DNA of 64,000 nt from assembly GCA_027886185.1 (NCBI GenBank), contig WOAB01000127.1, positions 124,001-188,000 of the forward strand, written 5' to 3'. Below the pieces are notes generated by a model that was not told the origin of the DNA, ran no database searches, and saw nothing but the letters and a program-made list of their open reading frames with translations. The stretch is from Rheum nobile. Lineage: Eukaryota; Streptophyta; Magnoliopsida; Caryophyllales; Polygonaceae. Made by a program: the position numbers and the translations under genes. Positions 10,691-23,172 of this stretch are shown piece after piece. Each line of letters starts with the position of its first letter. The stretch's first letter is position 1.

Positions 10691-11280
10691 TTAAGGTTTT
10701 CCCTGCAGAAATTCTCTTGTCAGAAAATCTGGTAAAGAATTGCTTTCTCCTTTGATAAATTCAATTTCAAAATCAAAGACAGATAAAATGGCTTGCCATC
10801 GAGCAAAAATTTGTTTTGAGACAATGTTCTGGACATCTTTTTGAAGTATATCTTTTGCGGATTTGCAATCAACTCTAAGAAGAAAAGACTTGTTGTATAA
10901 ATCATCTTGAAATTTGGAAATGCAAGCGACGATGGAAAGGATTTCCTTTTTAATCGTGCTATAGTTTAACTGAGGCCCAGCCCAGCAACCAGAGTAGAAT
11001 CTAACCAGTTGCTCTTTGCTTTCTGGATTGATCCTTTGTTTAAGAATGCCACCAAAACCAATGTTGGAGGCATCAGTTTCAACGATCATAAAAGCATTGG
11101 GCTGAGGAAGGCCTAGGCAAGGAAGAGATTTAATCTTGCTTTTGATGATTTGGACGGCTTTGGTTTGATCAGAACCCCAAGGAGCAGGATTCTTTTTGAG
11201 TCTGGAAAATAAGGGAATACAGAGTTTTCTGAGATCGGGAAAGAAATCAGAAATATAATTGAGGCAACCAAGGAATCTTT
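10691..11280 (-). pseudogene. Viral piece 2: RNase H end of ORF1
   Basis: The in-frame C-terminal part of ORF1 on the minus strand. It has the RNase H aspartate motif ETDAS, the downstream KKEIL glutamate motif, the RVDCKSA aspartate motif and the LPDFLTREF tail. It ends with a stop at 10691-10693 and is truncated upstream at the joint near 11282, where a shared aattgag connects it to an opposite-strand RT piece. It has no start codon of its own, so it is a fragment rather than a gene. Confidence 0.88.
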
Positions 11281-11281
11281 G

Positions 11282-11727
11282 AAATTGAGACCTTGTTAGT
11301 TAAGAAACTAATTAGAAAATCTCAATCTCCCTGGAGTTGCGCGGCTTTCTATGTCATGAACGCAGCCGAAAAGGAAAGAGGCGTTCCTAGGCTGGTTATC
11401 AACTACAAACCCCTCAACAAAGCCTTACAATGGATCAGGTATCCTATCCCCAATAAGAGAGACCTCCTCAACAGACTTTTCGAAGCAAAAGTCTTCTCTA
11501 AGTTTGACATGAAGAGCGGTTACTGGCAAATCCAGATTGTCGAAGAAGACAGATACAAAACCGCCTTCACTGTACCATTTGGGCATTACGAATGGAATGT
11601 CATGCCCTTTGGTCTCAAAAATGCCCCTTCAGAATATCAAAGGATTATGAATGATATTCTGAATCCCTTCTCTGACTTCCTCATCGTCTACATCGACGAT
11701 ATCCTCATTTATTCCCTAACCTTAGCG
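11282..11727 (+). pseudogene. Viral piece 3: short RT fragment of ORF1
   Basis: A 446-bp plus-strand fragment covering the N-terminal fingers/palm of reverse transcriptase through the YIDD motif (near 11690). It is flanked on both sides by minus-strand viral DNA. The left joint shares aattgag (11283-11289) and the right joint shares ttag (about 11724-11727) with the intergenic region. An open frame continues to 11763 through the right joint, adding residues that are not viral RT. Confidence 0.9.
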
Positions 11728-12002
11728 TGCCTCAAACAAGTGAGGGCTTACCAGCTTAAATAGAGAAAGGAAAAATTGCTATTTGAAGGCACTATTAAGG
11801 CGCCGTACAACTGTTCATATGAATAGTGCCTAAATAAGTGCGTTGGTACTGTTCAGAGTGGACTTCTGCTTTTGCTGTAGAAGTTGTTTGTCATTTGCTG
11901 ATGAGATTTGTCTGATTGTATTTTGTCTGATTGTGGTGCCGACATCTTTTGTCTGAAAGATTTTTGATGGGCTTTTGCGAACGGCCTTATGGACTTGCAA
12001 CC
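11728..12002 (-). promoter_or_regulatory. Viral intergenic region with promoter, copy 2 (truncated)
   Basis: Minus-strand intergenic region equivalent to 8935-9193. It keeps the TATA-like box near 11758-11766 but loses the pyrimidine-rich start region, leader and primer site at the joint near 11727. If active, it would transcribe into the plus-strand RT fragment and then the minus-strand copy. Confidence 0.6.
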
Positions 12003-13238
12003 TTACTGGGCGTAAGGGTCTTGTGCGAACTGATCATATGGGTCATAATCAGTTTGCTGGGCTAAATTGGCCGAGCTGGCTTGGTCTTCTTCTTCTTGGA
12101 CTTTATCAGCCCAAGACTTGGGCTTCTCGTCCGAGATGTCAACAATTGTTACTGAGTTTTGCTTAGTTTTGAGATTCTTGTATTTCTTCCATTCTTGGTA
12201 GTCAAGCCAGTCTTGGTCTTGGATTTGTGAGGGTGACGCAGTTGCCACCGGGACTCCTGACGGGTGAATGACAATCTCCTTTGAGGGGGCAGGAGAAGCT
12301 TGTGTTCCTTTTGCTTTGAAAATTGCATGGATGTTGTTGAGTGAGTAGGATTCTGGATCAATCTTTTCCCACCAACGAACTTTGAACTTGCGACAGAGAG
12401 AAAGGGGACACGGACAGGGTAATGCTTGCTGGAGTTCATAGATCCAGCAGAGTATCCAAGATACACCAGTGCACCTATGGAATTGTATTGGTTTTATGTA
12501 GTTTTGGACCGGACAATGTTTGATAAAGAAGTCATAGGATTGCCTAGCTTCTTCTGGGTAGATTTCAGGAGTAGGTCCAAAGTAGTTCCACCAGTCAAAG
12601 AACCAGACTGGTAAATTGCTGTTGCATGTTTTTGCGAAGAAAAAGAACCAGGAATGGTTGAATGCTCGGATAAGAAAGGCCTTGGTCCAAGCATCTCTAT
12701 AGTCATAATAGGAATAGCCTTTCGGCCAGAAAGGGATTGAGAATGCCTTTTGTGTGCTAGGTTCTCCCCAAGATTCTCTGGAGATGACCTTCAGAATTTT
12801 GCATTTTGAGAAGACAATGAGGTTGGGGTCATTGTCGTCTCTGGTATGCGAGATTTCGGCAGATTCAGAATCTACCAAAACGAACTCATAGAACTTTTGG
12901 GTTTTTGCCGGGTCAGAAGGAAACCATTGGAAGTCTTTGGAGAAGAGATTTTTTATGAAGGGTCCAAAGTCCTTTTGGTCAGGGGGATTGAATTCTTTTG
13001 TGAGGCAGATATTTTGTAGGGATGATTGCTTGAGGATGTATCTGTGGAAATGCTTGGTGGATTTCTGTTTGTCAGTTTTTTGTGGAGTCCTCGGGTTTAG
13101 AGGACTGTTTGTGAGAGCTGGGAATTGGGATAAGGATTGAAATTGGTTTTGCGTTTGGACAACGCTTTTTGCTGGGGACGAGCTTGCTGAAGCATAATCC
13201 TGTGGGGTTTGCTTGCGAGGGTTTCCCCTCCCCGCCAT
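12003..13238 (-). CDS. Viral 411-aa ORF of unknown function, copy 2
   Basis: Complete frame with the same predicted protein as the copies at 9194-10429 and 23173-24408: basic S/T/P/Q-rich N-terminus, aromatic core and acidic tail. It lies between the truncated intergenic region and the 76-aa ORF, in the same order as in the other copies. No domain is recognised. Confidence 0.8.
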   Translation of the reverse strand: MAGRGNPRKQTPQDYASASSSPAKSVVQTQNQFQSLSQFPALTNSPLNPRTPQKTDKQKSTKHFHRYILKQSSLQNICLTKEFNPPDQKDFGPFIKNLFSKDFQWFPSDPAKTQKFYEFVLVDSESAEISHTRDDNDPNLIVFSKCKILKVISRESWGEPSTQKAFSIPFWPKGYSYYDYRDAWTKAFLIRAFNHSWFFFFAKTCNSNLPVWFFDWWNYFGPTPEIYPEEARQSYDFFIKHCPVQNYIKPIQFHRCTGVSWILCWIYELQQALPCPCPLSLCRKFKVRWWEKIDPESYSLNNIHAIFKAKGTQASPAPSKEIVIHPSGVPVATASPSQIQDQDWLDYQEWKKYKNLKTKQNSVTIVDISDEKPKSWADKVQEEEDQASSANLAQQTDYDPYDQFAQDPYAQ

Positions 13239-13263
13239 TCTTGAGAACCTGTTTTAAACAAGA

Positions 13264-13494
13264 TTAAAAAGGTACATTAGAAAGAATGCAATCCCTAATG
13301 ATCCTGTCAGCAGTTTGTTGGCGAATGTTGAGGATCCTGATTTCACTGGAGAGAATGATATGTTTAATCTTCTCGGAGTGAAATGATTCTTGAGCAGTTT
13401 TGCGAACGGTCTTTTGGGCTTCAAAGACTCGAAAATAGGAGTAGTAGGCCTTTTGTTTGTCTTGGAGGGTTTTGAAATAAGGAAAGGGGGCCAT
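13264..13494 (-). CDS. Viral 76-aa small ORF, copy 2
   Basis: Complete and identical in sequence to the copies at 10455-10685 and 22917-23147, with the same five-base spacing to the ORF1 stop and 25-base spacing to the 411-aa ORF. Function unknown. Confidence 0.65.
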   Translation of the reverse strand: MAPFPYFKTLQDKQKAYYSYFRVFEAQKTVRKTAQESFHSEKIKHIILSSEIRILNIRQQTADRIIRDCILSNVPF

Positions 13495-13499
13495 GTGTT

Positions 13500-16400
13500 T
13501 TAAGGTTTTCCCTGCAGAAATTCTCTTGTCAGAAAATCTGGTAAAGAATTGCTTTCTCCTTTGATAAATTCAATTTCAAAATCAAAGACAGATAAAATGG
13601 CTTGCCATCGAGCAAAAATTTGTTTTGAGACAATGTTCTGGACATCTTTTTGAAGTATATCTTTTGCGGATTTGCAATCAACTCTAAGAAGAAAAGACTT
13701 GTTGTATAAATCATCTTGAAATTTGGAAATGCAAGCGACGATGGAAAGGATTTCCTTTTTAATCGTGCTATAGTTTAACTGAGGCCCAGCCCAGCAACCA
13801 GAGTAGAATCTAACCAGTTACTCTTTGCTTTCTGGATTGATCCTTTGTTTAAGAATGCCACCAAAACCAATGTTGGAGGCATCAGTTTCAACGATCATAA
13901 AAGCATTGGGCTGAGGAAGGCCTAGGCAAGGAAGAGATTTAATCTTGCTTTTGATGATTTGGACGGCTTTGGTTTGATCAGAACCCCAAGGAGCAGGATT
14001 CTTTTTGAGTCTGGAAAATAAGGGAATACAGAGTTTTCTGAGATCGGGAAAGAAATCAGAAATATAATTGAGGCAACCAAGGAATCTTTGTAATTGAGTT
14101 TTGTCTTTGATTTCGTCGGGAAATTTATCTGTGAACTCAATGCTCCTTTGGATAGGTTTGATGGTTTGTTGATGAATGTCATGGCCAAGAAATCTAATCT
14201 TGGTCTGAAAGAGTTTTATCTTAGTGGCAGATAAAACTAATCCATTCTTTTTGATGACATGCAGAAAGGTATTGAGATGCTTAGAGTGTTCTTCTAAGGT
14301 TAGGGAATAAATGAGGATATCGTCGATGTAGACGATGAGGAAGTCAGAGAAGGGATTCAGAATATCATTCATAATCCTTTGATATTCTGAAGGGGCATTT
14401 TTGAGACCAAAGGGCATGACATTCCATTCGTAATGCCCAAATGGTACAGTGAAGGCGGTTTTGTATCTGTCTTCTTCGACAATCTGGATTTGCCAGTAAC
14501 CGCTCTTCATGTCAAACTTAGAGAAGACTTTTGCTTCGAAAAGTCTGTTGAGGAGGTCTCTCTTATTGGGGATAGGATACCTGATCCATTGTAAGGCTTT
14601 GTTGAGGGGTTTGTAGTTGATAACCAGCCTAGGAACGCCTCTTTCCTTTTCGGCTGCGTTCATGACATAGAAAGCCGCGCAACTCCAGGGAGATTGAGAT
14701 TTTCTAATTAGTTTCTTAACTAACAAGGTCTCAATTTCTTTCTTGCAGGTTTCTAAGAGTTCTTTGTTCATTTGAATAGGCCTAGCTTTGGTTGGGATAT
14801 CTCTCTCATGAAAGTCTTTTTCATAGGGGAGATAAACATGATGCTTCTTTCTGTCCCAGAAGGCATTGGGGATATCCGCACAGACTTGCTCTTTGAAGAG
14901 ATTCTCGAAGTCTAGGGCCTTGGTTTGCCAAAGAGGGCCTTGCAGCCTTTCTTCAATCTTTAAAAACCCAATTTCATTAGTTAAATCTCTAATGAGGGTT
15001 TTCTTATGCTGAATGCTGTTAAGCTGTCTTTTGATAGAAGCATTTTGAAGGAGATCAAGATCTCTGCTCTTAATTGGGGAAAGGAAGGGGAAGTCTAGGT
15101 TTTTTCCTAGAACCTTGGCATGAATGCCGTCTTTATCAACTGAGAAGGGATAAAGCTGGGTTAGGAATGGGGATCCTAGGATGACTTCTTGTTGAAGATC
15201 TTTGACAAGGACAAAAGAGTTTAGGAGACACCATCCATTGCTGCAGACGGAGGCTTCAGGAATTTTGTAGTTTAACTGCATTTTAATGCCGCTGGCATTA
15301 AGAAGTCTTTCATTGGTCTTGACAAAATACTTGGAATTGACAAGGCCTTCTCTGATACAGTTGAGATCAGCTCCGCTGTCAATGAGGGCGACAATTTTGA
15401 AGGTGGAATCTTCAATCTTAATCTTAACAGGACAATACCATTTTTGGCATTCTACTTTGTTAAGAGCTGAAAGAAAGAGATTGTCTTGCTGAAAAGAGGG
15501 GTTAAATGATTCATTTTGCGAGATGAGGGGTTTTTTGCTGGTAGAGGAAGAGGTTCTAATTTTAACAGAGCCTTGGCTGGATCTGTTAGATGATCTTATC
15601 TCAGAACTACAGCTAGATTCATTTTTAGATTCTAGCTTGTTAATTCTGATTTCTATGAGATCATCCATAGAGTCTCTTAGTCTAACATACTCTTGAAGTC
15701 CTTTAACTTCTTTCTTGAGAGTATTGACTTCTGATTGAAGGTCTTTGATGGTGACTTTGGAACCTAGAATATTATTACTAGGTTGATTTTCAAAGAGTTT
15801 TGAGATGCTGAAGGGTCTATTGAGGGCTGGTCTTTGCTCGTTGAAGATAAGATCCTTAAGTTTCATGAAATAATCATGCTTAGTTTGAGGATCTGGGATC
15901 TGATTGATGAGGTCAAAAAGAGCTTCTTCTCTTTCTGCTTTGGTAATAACATTGCAGTAATGCTGAGGTTGATCTTGGTCAGAGCTTGAAGAGTCATAGT
16001 TGATCTCATATAATCCTTCATTGTCAGAGGAGGATTCAGTGTCTAGGCAGAGAAGTTCACCAATCTTTTCTTTAAGATCTGGTTCATCTTTGAGAAGCTC
16101 GTTGATCTTCTGCTTCATTGGACAGCTGTTGGCCTTGTGACCTGGCTTACGACACTTGTAGCAGATAATCTTTTTGCCGTAGCTGGGTCTATTAGGCTTG
16201 CTATCTCTGGTGTGGACAGGTTTATCATACCTGTTAGATCTCTGTTTAGAGCGCCTAAAGAATTCTCTTTTAGGTCTATGATTCTTCTCTTTTCTAGCTC
16301 TGGAGGGGGCTTGGATCTTTTCCATGCCAAAGGCTTCACAGAAGTTTCCCATTTCTCTTCTGGATTTACCCTTTTCTCCCCCGTATTTTGCTTGAATTTT

Positions 16401-17754
16401 TAATTCAGTGCATAATGCTAATCCTTCTTTCTTGATGAATGCTCCAAGCTGCCCATAGGTGATATCCTTCCAAGGGATTTCTTCCTTACCTATGTTTTCT
16501 TTAAGCTTGGTAACGATTCTTTTTGCGAAGAGGGATGGTAATCCTGAAACAAATCTTTCTTTCCAAAAAGATTCGTTACAGTCTGGTCTTTTAAGGACAT
16601 AGGTGATGAAGACGTCCTTGTACCACCTATAATCACTTAGAGTTGGGCATCTAAGTTCTGTTAGGGTGATCTTGTTGGCTTGAAGTTCTTCATGCGGGTT
16701 GCCAACGAAATACATACTTATAGCATATATAAGTTGGTTGGTTGCATTTTGATCTGTAGAGATCCTTCCCTGATCGTCTTCTGTAGAGACGGTGGCGTTT
16801 AGGATATCTAATTGTTGTTGTAAGTTCAAGGCATTATCCCACCAGTATTTAAGCTGACCAGTGAAGCCTTGAATTATAAGACATGCTGCTGTCTTATCCG
16901 TTTGATCATGGGTTCTATAGGCTGCTTTAGCCATTCCCATTTCTTGGAGAGTATTCATGATTTCTCCTTCTGATTTGCCATCTATGTTCCATTCATAGAT
17001 GGATGTTCCATTGTAATCCGTGGTCCTGAATTTAGCTCTTTCTTCATACTGAAGATCAGGAGGAGTTGGACGATTGTAGTAATTTCTAGTATCAGTATGT
17101 GCTCCAAATCTTTTGGAGTAATGCTGAGATCCGTTTCCCCTTCTCCTGAGTTTATTAACCTCTGGGGATTCAGATCCTAGAAAAGCGATTTTACTGATGG
17201 AGTGGCTCGTCTTGCTAGAGCTACTTATAGAGTCTCCAGAATCCTTCTTAGACTTACTGCTACAGTTGCCTTTATTCTTTAGGCAGTTGATATTTGCAGC
17301 TGGAGAGGTGACGCGTTTTGAGGAGGAAGCCTGTATATTATCCATCCTTTGGTTAATGGCTAGGTGGAAGGAATCCATCCTTTGATTGATTCTATCAAGG
17401 ATAGAAGGAGGGCTAAGGCTGATGTTGCTTAAGAGATTGTTAGGAATACTTTCAGCTTGAAAGTGAGGCCTACTAATATCCCTAGGAAACTTAGGGGAAC
17501 TCAATCCTTTATCCATACCAAGATGAATCTGATCTATTTGTTCAGAGATGGTATGAAGGATTTGATTGCTGTAGTTGTTTTGGGAGTAGATCTTCTTGAT
17601 ATCTCCCAAATTGGTCTGACTATGATCCTGCTCAGGTCTCCCTTTTTTAAAGGGATCAGCACGAATATCTTCATTGTCATGTTTAACAATGATACTCTTG
17701 AGCGGAGGATGAACAGAGGTACTGGTTCTTGAGGGAAAAAGATTCCAGGTTCTA
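13500..17754 (-). pseudogene. Viral piece 4: ORF1 lacking the movement-protein start, one RNase H stop
   Basis: Minus-strand ORF1 from the linker after the movement protein to the natural stop at 13500. It contains the capsid core, CCHC finger, protease with DSGA, full RT with YIDD, and RNase H. One premature TAA at 13818-13820 sits in RNase H where the other copies have Gln; a CAA-to-TAA transition explains it. The 5' end is cut at 17754, where a two-base ta is shared with the next piece. A few non-viral-frame codons precede it in the longest open frame (to 17789), so that apparent start is an artefact of the joint. Confidence 0.92.
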
Positions 17755-20700
17755 CAATCCAACATCTGCAATGGACCTTTGTTCTTCAATTGTTCTCCAA
17801 ACTTCTCAGTCGACTTGACTGACCCTAGGATTTGTCAAACCGTCATCCTAGACATCAAAATGCTAAATAACAACTGCAAACAGTTCACTAAGAACTTTGC
17901 TGTTATTTATAGACTGCATTTCAAACTCATGAGTTCTTTAACAGATCCAAAGTGCACCATTACCCCTCTAGCTCATGGAGAGACTGTTCTTCTTCAATTA
18001 GAAGCAGAAAAGTCTTGCACTTTTACTCCCAAGACCATCAAGTGGAAAGACATTACTATTCCTGAAACCCTAGAGGTCGACAACGACAACCCTCCTAGAA
18101 ACCTGGAACAACAAGAGATCTCTCAGATCATAGAAGAGTCTGATGGTAGAATTCTCATCAGGTTCAATTCGGTCAGAGAAAACTCAACCAACCGACCTAG
18201 CTTTGCCCCTGCTCGGAATTCTATTAGTGACCCCTTCTACTCCATGACCAGTGAGTTCTCCAGAAATAGTTCTCTAAGAAGAGATCATATAAACTTTGCC
18301 CATCCTCTTCCTAGAATCATTCCCCAGAATGAGGAAGAGTCTGTTGGTGACCATTCTCCTACCTCTACCAACATGCATAACTATTCTACTATCAATGTCT
18401 TAACCAAAGAAGGTTTTACCATTGATAAAGAGTATCTTAGAAAAGATTTCTATGGTACCAGCAACAACAAAAGGAGAAAATGGTTCATGCAACTAGACAA
18501 AGATTGCAGAGATAGAATCCAAGAAGAATATTATGAAGAGATGAACAATCTCCAAACTAATATTCTTTTCTTTAGATGGTTCTCTATTTATCTGTCTAAA
18601 AAGGACATTGATGACCCATTCCATCTTCCATCCTTAGAAGTGCAAAATAGGATTTCTAGAACCTGGAATCTTTTTCCCTCAGGAACCAGTACCTCTGTTC
18701 ATCCTCCGCTCAAGAGTATCATTGTTAAACATGACAATGAAGATATTCGTGCTGATCCCTTTAAAAAAGGGAGACCTGAGCAGGATCATAGTCAGACCAA
18801 TTTGGGAGATATCAAGAAGATCTACTCCCAAAACAACTACAGCAATCAAATCCTTCATACCATCTCTGAACAAATAGATCAGATTCATCTTGGTATGGAT
18901 AAAGGATTGAGTTCCCCTAAGTTTCCTAGGGATATTAGTAGGCCTCACTTTCAAGCTGAAAGTATTCCTAACAATCTCTTAAGCAACATCAGCCTTAGCC
19001 CTCCTTCTATCCTTGATAGAATCAATCAAAGGATGGATTCCTTCCACCTAGCCATTAACCAAAGGATGGATAATATACAGGCTTCCTCCTCAAAACGCGT
19101 CACCTCTCCAGCTGCAAATATCAACTGCCTAAAGAATAAAGGCAACTGTAGCAGTAAGTCTAAGAAGGATTCTGGAGACTCTATAAGTAGCTCTAGCAAG
19201 ACGAGCCACTCCATCAGTAAAATCGCTTTTCTAGGATCTGAATCCCCAGAGGTTAATAAACTCAGGAGAAGGGGAAACGGATCTCAGCATTACTCCAAAA
19301 GATTTGGAGCACATACTGATACTAGAAATTACTACAATCGTCCAACTCCTCCTGATCTTCAGTATGAAGAAAGAGCTAAATTCAGGACCACGGATTACAA
19401 TGGAACATCCATCTATGAATGGAACATAGATGGCAAATCAGAAGGAGAAATCATGAATACTCTCCAAGAAATGGGAATGGCTAAAGCAGCCTATAGAACC
19501 CATGATTAAACGGATAAGACAGCAGCATGTCTTATAATTCAAGGCTTCACTGGTCAGCTTAAATACTGGTGGGATAATGCCTTGAACTTACAACAACAAT
19601 TAGATATCCTAAACGCCACCGTCTCTACAGAAGACGATCAGGGAAGGATCTCTACAGATCAAAATGCAACCAACCAACTTATATATGCTATAAGTATGTA
19701 TTTCGTTGGCAACCCGCATGAAGAACTTCAAGCCAACAAGATCACCCTAACAGAACTTAGATGCCCAACTCTAAGTGATTATAGGTGGTACAAGGACGTC
19801 TTCATCACCTATGTCCTTAAAAGACCAGACTGTAACGAATCTTTTTGGAAAGAAAGATTTGTTTCAGGATTACCATCCCTCTTCGCAAAAAGAATCGTTA
19901 CCAAGCTTAAAGAAAACATAGGTAAGGAAGAAATCCCTTGGAAGGATATCACCTATGGGCAGCTTGGAGCATTCATCAAGAAAGAAGGATTAGCATTATG
20001 CACTGAATTAAAAATTCAAGCAAAATACGGGGGAGAAAAGGGTAAATCCAGAAGAGAAATGGGAAACTTCTGTGAAGCCTTTGGCATGGAAAAGATCCAA
20101 GCCCCCTCCAGAGCTAGAAAAGAGAAGAATCATAGACCTAAAAGAGAATTCTTTAGGCGCTCTAAACAGAGATCTAACAGGTATGATAAACCTGTCCACA
20201 CCAGAGATAGCAAGCCTAATAGACCCAGCTACGGCAAAAAGATTATCTGCTACAAGTGTCGTAAGCCAGGTCACAAGGCCAACAGCTGTCCAATGAAGCA
20301 GAAGATCAACGAGCTTCTCAAAGATGAACCAGATCTTAAAGAAAAGATTGGTGAACTTCTCTGCCTAGACACTGAATCCTCCTCTGACAATGAAGGATTA
20401 TATGAGATCAACTATGACTCTTCAAGCTCTGACCAAGATCAACCTCAGCATTACTGCAATGTTATTACCAAAGCAGAAAGAGAAGAAGCTCTTTTTAACC
20501 TCATCAATCAGATCCCAGATCCTCAAACTAAGCATGATTATTTCATGAAACTTAAGGATCTTATCTTCAACGAGCAAAGACCAGCCCTCAATAGACCCTT
20601 CAGCATCTCAAAACTCTTTGAAAATCAACCTAGTAATAATATTCTAGGTTCCAAAGTCACCATCAAAGACCTTCAATCAGAAGTCAATACTCTCAAGAAA

Positions 20701-22911
20701 GAAGTTAAAGGACTTCAAGAGTATGTTAGACTAAGAGACTCTATGGATGATCTCATAGAAATCAGAATTAACAAGCTAGAATCTAAAAATGAATCTAGCT
20801 GTAGTTCTGAGATAAGATCATCTAACAGATCCAGCCAAGGCTCTGTTAAAATTAGAACCTCTTCCTCTACCAGCAAAAAACCCCTCATCTCGCAAAATGA
20901 ATCATTTAACCCCTCTTTTCAGCAAGACAATCTCTTTCTTTCAGCTCTTAACAAAGTAGAATGCCAAAAATGGTATTGTCCTGTTAAGATTAAGATTGAA
21001 GATTCCACCTTCAAAATTGTCGCCCTCATTGACAGCGGAGCTGATCTCAACTGTATCAGAGAAGGCCTTGTCAATTCCAAGTATTTTGTCAAGACCAATG
21101 AAAGACTTCTTAATGCCAGCGGCATTAAAATGCAGTTAAACTACAAAATTCCTGAAGCCTCCGTCTGCAGCAATGGATGGTGTCTCCTAAACTCTTTTGT
21201 CCTTGTCAAAGATCTTCAACAAGAAGTCATCCTAGGATCCCCATTCCTAACCCAGCTTTATCCCTTCTCAGTTGATAAAGACGGCATTCATGCCAAGGTT
21301 CTAGGAAAAAACCTAGACTTCCCCTTCCTTTCCCCAATTAAGAGCAGAGATCTTGATCTCCTTCAAAATGCTTCTATCAAAAGACAGCTTAACAGCATTC
21401 AGCATAAGAAAACCCTCATTAGAGATTTAACTAATGAAATTGGGTTTTTAAAGATTGAAGAAAGGCTGCAAGGCCCTCTTTGGCAAACCAAGGCCCTAGA
21501 CTTCGAGAATCTCTTCAAAGAGCAAGTCTGTGCGGATATCCCCAATGCCTTCTGGGACAGAAAGAAGCATCATGTTTATCTCCCCTATGAAAAAGACTTT
21601 CATGAGAGAGATATCCCAACCAAAGCTAGGCCTATTCAAATGAACAAAGAACTCTTAGAAACCTGCAAGAAAGAAATTGAGACCTTGTTAGTTAAGAAAC
21701 TAATTAGAAAATCTCAATCTCCCTGGAGTTGCGCGGCTTTCTATGTCATGAACGCAGCCGAAAAGGAAAGAGGCGTTCCTAGGCTGGTTATCAACTACAA
21801 ACCCCTCAACAAAGCCTTACAATGGATCAGGTATCCTATCCCCAATAAGAGAGACCTCCTCAACAGACTTTTCGAAGCAAAAGTCTTCTCTAAGTTTGAC
21901 ATGAAGAGCGGTTACTGGCAAATCCAGATTGTCGAAGAAGACAGATACAAAACCGCCTTCACTGTACCATTTGGGCATTACGAATGGAATGTCATGCCCT
22001 TTGGTCTCAAAAATGCCCCTTCAGAATATCAAAGGATTATGAATGATATTCTGAATCCCTTCTCTGACTTCCTCATCGTCTACATCGACGATATCCTCAT
22101 TTATTCCCTAACCTTAGAAGAACACTCTAAGCATCTCAATACCTTTCTGCATGTCATCAAAAAGAATGGATTAGTTTTATCTGCCACTAAGATAAAACTC
22201 TTTCAGACCAAGATTAGATTTCTTGGCCATGACATTCATCAACAAACCATCAAACCTATCCAAAGGAGCATTGAGTTCACAGATAAATTTCCCGACGAAA
22301 TCAAAGACAAAACTCAATTACAAAGATTCCTTGGTTGCCTCAATTATATTTCTGATTTCTTTCCCGATCTCAGAAAACTCTGTATTCCCTTATTTTCCAG
22401 ACTCAAAAAGAATCCTGCTCCTTGGGGTTCTGATCAAACCAAAGCCGTCCAAATCATCAAAAGCAAGATTAAATCTCTTCCTTGCCTAGGCCTTCCTCAG
22501 CCCAATGCTTTTATGATCGTTGAAACTGATGCCTCCAACATTGGTTTTGGTGGCATTCTTAAACAAAGGATCAATCCAGAAAGCAAAGAGCAACTGGTTA
22601 GATTCTACTCTGGTTGCTGGGCTGGGCCTCAGTTAAACTATAGCACGATTAAAAAGGAAATCCTTTCCATCGTCGCTTGCATTTCCAAATTTCAAGATGA
22701 TTTATACAACAAGTCTTTTCTTCTTAGAGTTGATTGCAAATCCGCAAAAGATATACTTCAAAAAGATGTCCAGAACATTGTCTCAAAACAAATTTTTGCT
22801 CGATGGCAAGCCATTTTATCTGTCTTTGATTTTGAAATTGAATTTATCAAAGGAGAAAGCAATTCTTTACCAGATTTTCTGACAAGAGAATTTCTGCAGG
22901 GAAAACCTTAA
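17755..22911 (+). pseudogene. Viral piece 5: ORF1 lacking its N-terminus, one internal stop
   Basis: Plus-strand ORF1 entering in the movement-protein region (about 135 codons missing) and running to its natural TAA at 22909-22911. Landmarks are the CCHC finger at 20248-20289, protease DSGA at 21031-21042, YIDD at 22081-22092 and the RNase H aspartate near 22528. The only in-frame stop is TAA 19507-19509, where the other copies have Gln in the capsid core (a CAA-to-TAA transition). It also differs by Asp-to-Asn changes near 18291 and 20502. With its downstream ORFs it is the longest single viral piece. Confidence 0.93.
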
Positions 22912-22916
22912 AACAC

Positions 22917-23147
22917 ATGGCCCCCTTTCCTTATTTCAAAACCCTCCAAGACAAACAAAAGGCCTACTACTCCTATTTTCGAGTCTTTGAAGCCCAAAAG
23001 ACCGTTCGCAAAACTGCTCAAGAATCATTTCACTCCGAGAAGATTAAACATATCATTCTCTCCAGTGAAATCAGGATCCTCAACATTCGCCAACAAACTG
23101 CTGACAGGATCATTAGGGATTGCATTCTTTCTAATGTACCTTTTTAA
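22917..23147 (+). CDS. Viral 76-aa small ORF, copy 3
   Basis: Complete frame from ATG 22917, five bases after the ORF1 stop. Identical to the two minus-strand copies. Function unknown. The conserved position between ORF1 and the 411-aa ORF in all three copies argues that it is part of the viral gene set rather than chance. Confidence 0.65.
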   Translation: MAPFPYFKTLQDKQKAYYSYFRVFEAQKTVRKTAQESFHSEKIKHIILSSEIRILNIRQQTADRIIRDCILSNVPF

Positions 23148-23172
23148 TCTTGTTTAAAACAGGTTCTCAAGA